DNA of 49,754 bases from contig BFEA01000041.1 of assembly GCA_003427395.1 (NCBI GenBank), positions 4,617,507 through 4,667,260 of the forward strand, written 5' to 3'. The first letter of the stretch is position 1. Every line of letters starts with the position of its first letter. Below, in pieces: positions 22,101 to 34,100 of this stretch. The translations under genes and the position numbers were made by a program. Source of the stretch: Chara braunii. Lineage: Eukaryota > Streptophyta > Charophyceae > Charales > Characeae. Under the pieces are notes generated by a model. The model was not told the origin of the DNA. It searched no databases and saw only the letters and a list, made by a program, of their open reading frames with translations.

Positions 22101-25100
22101 CTTGCTCAGTTGGTACACCCGTGAACTAATGAAAAACTGCTGCAAGTTCAAATCCAGATGCAACTCAGATGAACAGAATAAAATTCTGAATTACCTGAGG
22201 CTGGTCAGTTCAATTATGATATCTCAAGGAAGGCCATCGTTCTACTGTAGGTTAGGCACTCTTTTGTGTCTGAGAAACAGATGAATCGTCAAACCTGGAT
22301 GATGAGTGGAGTTCTGTTCCAGTGTGTGAATGCTAGGCGGTGTAGATGCGTTGGCACCAATCTGCCATCGATGAATGCGTTCCCGGATCTCGGTCGGGGG
22401 GTAATGGGGTGGGAGAGGTCTGACAGGTCTTCGGTTAAAAATAAAACGGGGAAAAAAAGGAAGATCTAATGAAGTAATGACTGTATTGCTAATATTTAGG
22501 TTTTACAGCTTTGAGATGTAACGGTCTTAAATCAGAAGGGAAATGAGGGGTGCTGTGGTGGTGGGAAGACCAGTGTGTATATGTGTTGGATCAACTCGCC
22601 CTACCTGTGTCATGCGTGTTGTTGGGTAGAGTACAGACAAGAAAAACATATGTGGAGGTTGTATCATTGCTGTTTGAATTTACATCCTTTTGGAATGCGA
22701 ACTTCTCACCTTTTCCATGGAAAGACACTCTGTTTTGATAAGTCCTCTAGGATATGCCCTGCAGTCTTATTACATTACAAAGTATCTTATAATCCTGGTA
22801 ATCCTTTCTTTATTTCCCCCCGGACTTTGATCACTCTGGTTCCTTTTCTGTACAAATCATTGTCCTCTTCAAAATCAAAGCCTTGCGCAGTGCACAATTT
22901 TACGTAGAAGTATGCTCTTCTATTTCTTCTTCTTCTTCGTTCTCTCTTCTCAGATTCTCCTGAAAGATAACAAACATTTGATGTGGAATTGATGTGGAAA
23001 TTTGGCAGAGTGAGTACCAAGAAGCAAGGCGGGATCTGGAAGCAGCTGTTGCGAAGGGAAACATGAGCATTGATGCCCTCCGACATCAATTGGTCAAGGG
23101 AGATGGTATCGCCATGTCAAACAAGCCAGATAGTGGGACCACTGCGCCTCCTCTTGGCAGGAAGGGTGGTTCGCGGAGGATTCAGCGGAAGAACTGGAAC
23201 CTGGACGAGATAGTTAATCGACATGCGAAGCGTGTAGTGAGGAAGACAGATGATGAGGAGGCTGCAGAGGTCCTGAAAGGACCACCAGGACCTGTGGGAG
23301 AATTATCGCCTCTGGATCTGGGAGCGCAAGTCATGGAGGGAGCCGATCAGGGTGTGGTGGTTTTGAAGAAAACACATGTTTTGCCGCCTGGCTCGAAGCT
23401 CCTGGTATGTATGTTCGTTTCTCTGAATTCCCATGAGTTTTCTTCAGGCCCCGTTGTATGTTGCCTCTGTTTTTTTATACTACTACTCCGGTCTGTGAAA
23501 CTTGTTCCCGAAGAGTCTGAAGACTCCGGTCTGACCTTTCTGGTCCTAGCGGACCTCTGCGGTCCCTTCTGGGACTCTGAACTCCGCTCAGACACAACCC
23601 TGGTCTCGGCGGCCAGCTTTTACTCCTCCATGGAAAGCAAGTTGAACAACAAAGCCTTGAGATAGAGAGAGAGGACAAGAGGAGGAATACACGCCCATCA
23701 CCATGCGAAAGCAACAAGCCAGACAACACCCAGCCTTCTTTCTGTGGGGTGAGCAGTCCTAGTGAGATGCAGAGTCCAGCATCTACGGGACTGAAAAAAC
23801 GTACCTGGGAAGTGCTCGACTGTGTGTCTTGGGTAGGAACCTCCGCTATTTGCGCTTTCTTTCTTTTTTTTCCCTTGCACAACACATATACCCCATCTAC
23901 TCCAGGAGGCACCAGTCTGGTTGCTGCCACTCTAGAGTCTATAGTACTCTATATTCTTAATAGTGTCCTTGTTATCTTTGAGCAGTACCCACGCTTCATC
24001 TGCCGGTGTTATGTCTCTCATTTAGTATCTATGGGACTGAAAAAGCGTACCTGGGAAGTGCTTGACTGTGTGTCTTGGGTAGGAACCTCCGCCATTTGTG
24101 CTTTCTTTCTTTTTTCCCCCTCGCACAACACATATACCCCATCTACTCCAGGAGGCACCAGTCTGGTTGCTGGCTCTTTAGAGTCTAAAGTACTCTATAC
24201 TCTTATAGTGTCCTTGTTATCTTTGAGGCTTCATCTGACGGTTTTTCAATACTACTTACCAGCCTCCTGAAGTGGTTTGGGGGTGTTGTGCTTCCAGTTT
24301 GTCTCTGCAGCAACTCCTGTACCCTTCATCGTCTGCACTTAAACCTCCCTCTCAACACTCGCCGTTTTTTCAATACTACTTACCAGCCTCCTGAAGTGGG
24401 TTGGGGGTGTTGTGCTTCCAGTTTGGCTCTGCATCAACTCCTCTACCCTCCATCGTCTGCACTTAATCCTCCCCCTCAACACTCCCCTCAGGTCCCCCTC
24501 TTTCCTTCACTCTGTCTTCTTTTTACACAGTTCCCATCATAAGTTTAATTCTTGAATACTGAGGTTGGTTTGCAGAATGTAGTGGAATTGCTAACTTTCT
24601 ATGAGTGATAGAAGGAAATTGTGTCTGTTGGGAAAATGGTAGAAATGTGGAAGAGACGCACATACTCCAAAATGTGATCACTGATTATGATGTGCACATC
24701 TTGGGGCTTTGAAGTTATCCTCTTTCACACTGAGCAAGATCGCTGATGAGAATTTTGCCTGATGGACATTCTTAGTCACACCAATATAATGGTGTTCGCT
24801 GTACTGACGTCCTATGTGCAATGGCATTTTGGCTTCCACCATGCAGTGTTGTTTTCTTGGTGACCACTGGCATTGGCAATGACCTTTTAGAAGTTTTTTC
24901 CTGGTTTCATGTTTATTATTTATATTCCGCGAGTCCATGTCCCTGTTCAATGACTGTAATTTGCCAAGTTTATTTATTATTATTTTTTTTTTCTGTAATT
25001 TGCCAAGTTTTTTTTTGTGTTTTTTGCTTTTGTTTTTTTTGTTTACCAGAGTATGCATGCAGTCTGCAATGGAGGGCGGGCTTCAAAATTGTAAATTGGT

Positions 25101-28100
25101 GGATTGACTTGCCTCAGTGTGCTTCTTAGTAGTCTTATCCTCTGTATTTGTGCTGTTTCATTGGTACCAGATTTTGGTGACAAATCATGGAGGAGAAGTA
25201 AGGGTGCACATTGCAAGTGATTCTCAGGAAGAGTTGATACTTCACTGGGGCATGACAAAAGACAAAATGAAAGTATGGAAGGTGAGATATTGGTGGACTG
25301 TTGCTCCCCAGAATGGTGGGAGCTTCCCAGAATGGTAGGGGCTAGAACCAGGAGGTTATGCTTAAAAAAAGAAGGAAAAAAAGAAAAAAGAAAAAAGAAA
25401 AAGGTGAGATATTGGTGCTTTTTCTCTGGACAACTCTATCAATTGTAGTGTATGATCAGAAAACCAGTTTTCAACTTTTCAAGCCTACTCCCACTGCATT
25501 CGCTGTGAACGATTCTTTTTAGAACTTTTAGTTATTGTCAAGTACAACATTCTGCATATAATTCGTTTATAAACAACCCTTGAAAATCCCAGCACCCGCC
25601 CTACCTTGACCCATCTAACACCACAAATACACAACCCCCAACCAGTGAGCTAACAATCTCAGATTCCGTCCACTTTGGCTCCTGATTCTCCATCCCTTTC
25701 ACGCCCTCCGCACACTGGGTTCTTCAACCGGCCAACAGCTTGGGCTGAATCCATCATGCAATCCCATCCTTCAAACCCCCCCGTGGGCTGTTTAGCTTGC
25801 CATTACCCCTCATAATGTGCGCAAGCTGCAGAGGATCATACCGTGGAATGCCCACAGAAATGATGAGGCTGTCACACACGACCGCCAGAGAGAAACGGAG
25901 AAGGTGGTACTATTACTCTCACTGCACTTGCAGTGTGAAGAGTGTCGCTGCGCAGGCCGTGACCGCTCTGCATTCCAGGCATAACCATATGCCCACAGCT
26001 TGTCTCTTGACAGAGAACTTGCCGCAAATTCACAAAAGAACCTCGAGTGCTGGATCGCTTCGATCTTTTTGATCTGCTTCCTTAAACTGATGCCATGGCG
26101 TGTTCCACACTTGTCAACAATGCTGGCCTTCTTTCAAGTTCTTTGTGCATTTCGTCATGGCGGGATGTTATAATTCCGATGTTGACGAGGGTTGGGAGCG
26201 CCTTAGCAGGCGAGCACGAAGCACACTTCTGAGACCTGCCTCTATCCACGTCTGTGCTAGGTATTCTTTACAGAAGGGCATGGAATTGGAGAGGGTTTTG
26301 TGTGCGGATCGCAGTTGTAGCCTCTGGGTGAATGGTAGTCAGCTGTGAAGCAGGCATCACTTATGCTACTTTCTGTCGGGACTTCTACCCCTTTTACATA
26401 CCTTGCTGCGTGGAAACACAATCCCTAAACGAGAGGGAAACAGACAGCTTCATACCATCTTCGTGACTTCATGCATGACCGTATGGGGAAAACCTCTCAA
26501 TCGTCGCAAGTCAGGAAGAGAGCAAGGAAAGATGAGCGTCTTGGTCTGTCTCGAGGTACCTGATTACACTGCTGATGAAGCCAGCAGGAGAGGGTGATGG
26601 AGAGAGAAAAGAAGGGAGGCCAGGAGGGTGGGAGCTATGATAGCCTAAGCTATCTGGTGATGGTGTATCAGCCATCAGAGAGGGCGGGTGCAGTCCCTGA
26701 AGCTTTTCGCCGTGTAGTAATGGCTCATCAAAGAGTCTGCCTCTGGCTCCCATAGAGAAGGTAGGAGAGGTAGAGGAGTTGGAGAGGGATGAGGAAGGAG
26801 GTAGGGCTTGTGCTTGTCAAAGGTTCTTTGAGGAGGAGACCTCTAAGATAGTGGCCTGTGCAGGAGCAATAGCAGAATGACCTTACGCAGCTAGGGAATG
26901 TAGACGAGTGGCCGTCATAGCACGGCTGCCACAGGTAGGTAGAGGTCACACTTGTGTCGCAGGTGCGGGCTTCGGAGCGTGGTTGCGCACAGTGACGAGG
27001 CAAGTGGAGCGCAATCCGTACAAGGATTGTGAGAAGTCACAAGATCAGATTTTGGCATTAGCCTTTGTAGGCGATGAGAGCTCGAGTGTGAGAGAAGGCC
27101 AGAGAGAGGAAGATGCCTGGAGCATGAGCAGCATGGGAGGGAGAGAGAGATCACCAACATATACGAAGTGTGCGTGAGGCTTTGTACTCCACAGTGAACA
27201 CACAAAAGTGCATGGCATGCGACTTATCATCGCGACCATCTTTCTGCCTCCTGCTCAGATGGTCATTTCAGCCACTTTGCATGAATACAATCAGCCTTCC
27301 ACCAATCAGTCCCCACGGCCTAACCTCGTATAAGTCGTCAGCAAATCGCTCACACCATAATCACACCATGTATGCCTCATGCCTTGTCTAGCCATGCCAT
27401 ACTGACCCCAACGGTAGTACCCAGAGATTTCTTCGCAACTTCGTTACATGTCGAGGATGTAGTCGTGTCATCTCACGATATCCTCTCGTGCTTGGTAGAG
27501 ATTTGATGCGTTGAGGAATCCAAGTCGCTGCGGTAAAGATCCAGTGTTTGAATCCCTTGGATGTGATACCATGTCCTTTTGTTAGCCCAGCTTGAAAGAT
27601 CAAATGTGATATATCATGTGTCATACCACACTACGTATCTGACCCTCCGTTAGTCCCACTCCATTTCAGAACAGTAGTTTCTCACCTCTAGACTTCTGAC
27701 CGATAGTTGAAGGGACCGTGATGGATTTCACGATATACATACCTACGAGTCTGGCATGCTGATGTAGGCCCTTTGTTTGTGTGTGTGTGTGTGTTTGTGT
27801 GTGTGTGAGTAGAAGGATTAGGTGGAGGGTGGCCGCTGTCTGGGTGGGCTTGGGGAGGGACGGGTAGGCACAGTCACGGAGGTCTCTGGATTTTACATGG
27901 ACTAGAGTGGAGGGATGGGTAGGGGTCAGGATGCCAGGGTATTGGGAATGTTTCAGGTACTGTTGGGTTGGAGCAGGCCTGGGGATGTTAGAGGGTTGTG
28001 GGAGCAGGTCTTTTGGTTGTTTTGAAAGCCATGGGGTGTTGGATTACATGATAGGTCGTTCACGGTGTAGGCAGGCTTAGTGTTTTTGGTGTAGTAGTAG

Positions 28101-31100
28101 GCAGGCTTAGTGTTTTTGGTGTAGGAGTAGTAGGCAGGCTTAGTGTTTTTGGTGTAGGAGTCAGCAGTAGAGGCGTTCAGCTTTCTGGTGAGAAGCGGGG
28201 TTAGGGTGGATTATCATGCAGTATCATTGTTTAGGGGACTCTGCAGACTGTAGAGCGTTCAGCCTTCTGATGAGAAGCGGTTAACGGAGCCCTGAATCTC
28301 CGGGATTTTTTCATGGTCTTTTTAAGAATACTCGCACACCTTTTGAACCAAAGTTGTCACCAATCCATAGTGTGGACAGCAAATAAACCAATAAGCTATA
28401 GCAAATAAAAACAGTGAAAATGAAAAAAGGAAGGAGGCTCAAACGGAGTCCAAACCCTAGGGCAAAAATCTGTTTTCATGCAAAATTTACCCTTCCACTT
28501 GTGATGAAAGAGTCTGCCACCCCTCATTTGTTGTCCTTTTCACCCTCCCTGCCTATGGTTATACTGACGAGTCGGTGAAACTCCGACGAAACTCTTGTCA
28601 CAGCCGCTCGTTTGTTGTCCTCTTCTCCCTCTCTGCCGAAGGCTCCTGCAGTAGTTCTTTCTGACGATGTAATGTACATAGTTCTCACAGCGTACAAGTG
28701 GGCCGTTATAGCACATGGGGATGCAGGCAGCTCACACTCAACTTCATCAATGTGCCGGGCCTTGTACGTGAGAGGCACGGTGAAGGGGGAGCTAAAAGGA
28801 GGAGGACAAAAATGAATGGTTTCAGTGATCCCCTCACGTTGGTCTTGTTTTCTTATTTTTACTGTTTGTTTCGCAAAGTGCACTCCTTTAGTTCATAGTG
28901 AATGGTTTCAGTGAGCCCTTCATGTTGGTCTTGTTTTCTTATTTTAACCGTTGTTTTGCAAAGTGCACTCTTTTAGTTCATTGATACGCCCTAACATATT
29001 TGTTTATTTTACGCCGCGAGATTGTCTTTACTTATGAAAACTGTCTGATGTATATCTCTGTTGCTGTTTTGCTTGCTTCCTGTGTGCTTGTGCCCATGCC
29101 CTGCTGTTTCTGGGTGACTGAATTTTATTGGTTGTATGCTATGTATACATTGTATAGACTCCGCCAACTGGCTTGCGACCAGAGGGGACTTTCGAGACTG
29201 CAGGAGGATCATGCGAGACGCACTTCAAGAGAGGATTTGCAGGAGATTTATCACTTCAGGTTTGTCAAAAAAATAAAAATAAAAAAATTCACGAATCCTG
29301 TTGGTTAACTTGTTTTTTTTTTTGCCCGTGAAATCGATCTGGTGTTTGAATAGCAACTGGGTCCAGGTCAGGCTATCTAGTGATGCTTCTGGCTTGTTGC
29401 CACTGCTTATGCTTATCCAACAACAAGAATGGAACAAAATCTTGCTGCCATGCCCAGTCTAATTATATGGCAGGAGGCGAGAAGCGTAAATTACTAAATA
29501 CAGTGTGCATGCCATGGACACTATCATGTTCACTGTGCTATATTTTGCCTCAGGTGTCTCCGATCTAGTGACTGGTGTCTACGGGTTCTTGGAATGTTGT
29601 TCCATTCTTTGCTGCATTGCCACATGATTATAAATTTTTAGGGTCATGTGCCCCATGGCACGTAAGCCAGCATTCACTGACAATCAGTTGTGTCTGGCAT
29701 TTCCCTGTTTCAAGGCCCGAGTGTGGAGTGTACTGGAATTATGCGTGCTTTGTGTCTTCTGCCCAACCTTGCATGTGAGGCTAAATCTGCTAAACACAAA
29801 TCAAGGTCTTCCGTGTGTGTCTAGCTGTTTTCTTGCACAATGATTGGTCCTGAGGCCTTACCTACTGAAAATTGTCTATAGGCTCCGGAATAGTCCCCAA
29901 TGTGATTTGGCTTTATGGCGTCTGATTCTTGAAATGCAAAGCTGAACGGGTACGAAGAAAGAAGGAAATCAAAACAAATGAATCAGAAATGGAGACGTGG
30001 GAAAAGAGATTCTTTGCATGAAGCGCAACCCAGTTAGCTCGGAGCCTACTGCACTGTGACATGACCCCCAAGTTGCACGTGCGTTTGCGCCTTGACACAC
30101 TTTGTATTCTTGTCCACCAGAAACTTCAATTCGGATTGCCTGCTATCTCGCCACACACGAGAACCTCTGTTGTTGCGATCGCCTCCGATCTTAGGGGATC
30201 ACAAGGCCAGGTGGCGTGCACGCCCTTTCAAAGTTTAGAGTGCCAATTGGGTAGAAAGTATGTGTCCACGAGAAGGCTCACAGGCCCAGCGACCATCACT
30301 TCCAGTGCCAATAGGGTAGAAAGTATGTGTCCACGAGAAGGCTCACAGTCCCAGCGACCATCACTTCCCTTCGTGAAAGTGAAAACCTTCGGCGTGATAT
30401 CAAGACAGTGAACCGTACAGGATGCTAACCACCATACAGAGCAAAGGAACAAAACGCGTCCCCAAACTCTGCATTGACCCTAATAGGCTAATAGTGAACA
30501 TCTGACATGGCTGCGTTTATTCTCTCCGCCTAACGGAGCGTCGCCCTACAGACCTGCCTGTTACTCTGTCAATCTCCCAACTCTTCTTGTCCCACAGTAA
30601 CCTCTCCGAATGCCTCCCCTTATTCGTACGACCCTATCGGTGCAACCCACTTAGCTCAATCTGTCTAGTGGAAGTCTCGTGCTGATTGTAATCTGAAACT
30701 CTGCTTTGAATTGGTTGGTGCCTGACTCTGTTTGGTTGTTGATGCGGGGCTGTGCTTTGGATCAATTGCTGCCTGTGGCCCTGTGGTAACTTGTAATGTG
30801 AATTGGCTGGGTGACCTGGTTGTGTTATCTGTCTTGTTTTAACTGGAAACAGTCAGTGGAGCTGGTTATACCTGAAGCTGAGGCGTCTGACTACACCGGC
30901 CTTTCATTTGTCGTTCGGAGGGGGAGTGAATGGTTCAAGGACAAGAATTTCGCTGATTTCCATGCACCTTTGGCACCCCCTAGCTCAGTTGCTCAGGTGA
31001 GGCTCGCCACCGGAACCTTAGATCTTATCTACCTGTTTTAAACTTTAAAGATTGCGAATTTGGGAGAGGGGAAATACTAAGTAGTCGTATATGTTTGTGA

Positions 31101-34100
31101 TTGCGGGGCAAAAGCTCGGCTTCACACTTGTCTTGGATGTTTTATGTCAGAGCTCGCAAACTCCTACTTCTCCTACAGCCACAACCGACCCGTATTGGAC
31201 ATCCATAATATTTGGCAGCCGCAGCCAGCCATAACTGCGGTTTAGAAATCCTCACAACTTGACCCAGCCACAGCTGGGCCCAATTTGAGCGTGCAAACCT
31301 GGGCCCACTTGAGCCCAGACCTTGAAGAAGACTTGCAGCCCGACCTGGCCAGACCCAGACATATTTTTCACCACCTGCCCTCACCGAGGTCCTTGAGCAC
31401 AATCCCACCTGCACCTGCCCATAGGTGGCATTTTTTTCACTACCCTCACCCGCCACACCACAATTGGCCCCAACCTGGCGCAGGGCCATCTTCCCATCAC
31501 CTGGCCACACCTGGCCGGCTGGGAGAAGGGCTAGCCAGACCTGCCTGTAGCTGTCGGTCCCGGCCAGCCATTTGCAGGCTCTTTTTTTTGTTCAATTCAA
31601 ACTCGGAACTCGTAACAGTAATTATTGTGCTCTGGTGAGGTTCACCACCAGAACCTTATCTACCTGTTTTAAAGATTGCGAATTCAAGAGCGGGAGGAAT
31701 AGAAGTAAATGTTCGTTGGTTGCGGGACGGAAGCGCTGCTTCACACTCGTCTTGGGTGTTTTATGTGCAATTCAAACTCGAACTAACAACAATAATTATA
31801 GTCGTCTACGATAGATTTTGCACGGCTTCACACGCCCTTGTCGTCCTTCTTGTCCATCTTGGGGACCGCCACTACTCCGGTTCCAGTCTTCAGGCAAGTT
31901 GAAGAATACATCATATGACACAGTTCAAGGAACCCTGAACAGCATTCATTGATTGCTCCAGTACCGGTCTTCTGAACTCCGTCTCCGTAAACACCCATCG
32001 GTGACTATCAAAACATTATCATTAATGAAGAGAATTTAGAGAAGGCTGGCTCGATTACTTTATGATTACGGGCCTGATTAACTGGGGGCCCAGTCGTCCA
32101 TTCCAGTTTTCGATGTTCGGTAGCCTTGCTACTTTTCTGTTCATCTGCCGTCTTTTTCACCCACGGTTCCTTCCCGTTTTTATCTCCGAAAATTGTCATC
32201 GACACCTGGAATTTTGATTCCCATCAACCACTCCTTGAAGGGAGTCCTCTTCTTGGATCTAAACTTTTTGCGGGCTTGAGTTTTCTGGAGAGTTTGATTG
32301 TGTTCAATGCCACAATCGATGGCATGTTTGTAATTGACAAACGGGATGCGGTCAGGCAAGTGTGGGGAGGGATGAGTAGCTGCAGCGCCTTGAACCAGGT
32401 ACCTGCACGTGATTCTTTTGTTCCCCCTCCCCCCCCCTCCTCCTCTGTACCTGATCTTGATTGCTATTGTCCTGTCGTTTAGGACCAAGCTTCCTATCTC
32501 TTCGTGAGTGATCCTTGTCAATTGTATGCAGGCATCTTGCGTGGGATATCTGTGCTATTTGGATCTGAGTGTTTTCCTGTGCTTGTGCTGCCAGATGTTT
32601 ACCGCTAGAAGACGATAAGCCACTGCATGCTGTGAATCTTTTTCTTCTCCCTCTCTGCCTACGGTTTACCGTGCAGTTCTATTTGACGATATATATAGGA
32701 AAACAGAACCATGCTGTTCTCTCCTTTCCATGCTGGGGGAGCATCAGTCTGGCCATGTTGCGAATCTTGATACGTCTTGTTGACAGAAAGTAACCCTAAG
32801 GTCCAGATCGTATCTTTTCATCAATCCTAAAATTGGCCGCTCAGTGCTTGCAGGATTAATTTTCACACCATTCCCAAATTTCCGTAGCTTGGAATTGTGT
32901 TTTGAGAAACTATGCTGTTATCTGAATCTCTGACACTGTCTTTGATGCAGGATTTCACTTTTGATGTGAACTTCCATGTCGAGGGGTTGTCTATCAAAAC
33001 AGTACACCACTGTACCAGACTACAACCACTATTTTTTGGAACTGTGATTTTCAAGCTCTGACCTTTGAAGTCGGTACCACGAATCGAGGTTCACATTTGT
33101 GATACGGATGTGAACTCTGGATCTGTTCATCGTTCGGGCATAAGGGCGGGGTTTCTGGGGCTTACTGTAGGTATTGCTGAGCAAACTTGACATTTTTCTA
33201 AAATAGTTTTTGGTATTTTGTGCTGCTATTGTTCCAGCATGTTTCAGATGGTAAAGGTACCTGCAAGTGGCTCCTTGACCAGATTGCCGATTCCGAGAGT
33301 GATGCTGAACGTTCGCTGATGCACAGGTATGTCTATTCTCCTATCTATGCGTAGATTGAATGCAGTGATGTTAAGTATCGCACAAGTCTGTAGGACCGGA
33401 AAGGATGTGACAATAGGATGTTTGCCGGGGCCATTCTATGTGAAAAATGCACGGATTGAATAACGAGCTCTATGGTGGATGTTTGTGAACTACGTACGTT
33501 GCACGAGAGCACTTTTGGAAAGGCCTGGGGTGGCACATGAGCGAAAACGAGAAAACGGCAGCTGCTGGCAGCCGGTCCAGCATAGAGGGCGGTAGTGGTA
33601 CCAACCAACAAATTTCCTAGCGATTCCCGCCGTCTCCAGGCTTGGTAAAACTAGACGTGCAGGTTGTGGGTCGGTTCGGTAAAACATGCCTGGGTGTACT
33701 GTGAGTCTGTGGGAGGCTGTTTTTTTCTTTTTTCAAGTTTTTTCCTTTTTCCTCGTTCATTTCAGGGCATTCTCATGGTAGCACTTTCTGGAACTTATCT
33801 GACTGCACTCCCGCTAGGCCTGGGGTGGCACATGAGTGACAACGAGAAAATGACCGCTGCCTTTTGTTCCAGCTGCTGGCAGCAGGTCCAGCATAGACGG
33901 CGGTAATGGTGCCATCCAACAGATTTCCCCTAGCGGTTCCCGCACCCTCGAGACTCGGCAAAAGCGGCATGCAGGGGGCACATCGGTTTGGTAATACAGG
34001 CCCGGGCGTATTGTTTTTTTTTTTTAACAAAAGAACAGAACCGTTTGGTTCTGGCTCCTACCATTCCGGGGAGCGACAGTCCGGTTCCTATTCCCCCGGC

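Larger units (their letters stand above)
18014..23008 (+). other. GWD intron, 5.0 kb, repeat-rich
   Basis: Holds hammerhead-type repeats, a 43-bp minisatellite, two homopolymer scars, a hairpin element, a tRNA-like SINE, the 775-bp TIR element and a U6 copy, each listed. 21260-22050 and 22160-22990 show nothing beyond short duplications (CAGTCCCTGTACGTCAGATA twice at about 21871 and 22006). Confidence 0.7.
25282..29157 (+). other. GWD intron
   Basis: After the 25279 insertion, 25420-27700 has several open frames on both strands but no family I recognise. 27776-27806 is a (GT)n run; 28067-28162 carries three copies of TAGGCAGGCTTAGTGTTTTT; 28495-28680 is a hammerhead repeat; 28813-28983 is a tandem duplication. 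Confidence 0.65.

Noticed and set aside
23405-23665. Open extension of the 23009 exon by 87 codons
   Set aside because: A GTATGT donor at 23405 and the conserved continuation at 25171 show it is intron read-through.
25797-27624. Several 60-96 codon open frames on both strands suggesting a retroelement gene
   Set aside because: No recognisable motif and no consistent frame; composition alone is not enough.
29000-29308. 102-codon open frame over the 29158 exon
   Set aside because: It is in a different frame from the one joining VWK and SVELVIPE, which carries the GWD-like CBM45 sequence.
30239-30368. Paired direct repeats as attachment sites
   Set aside because: A simple 65-bp tandem duplication with no intervening element.
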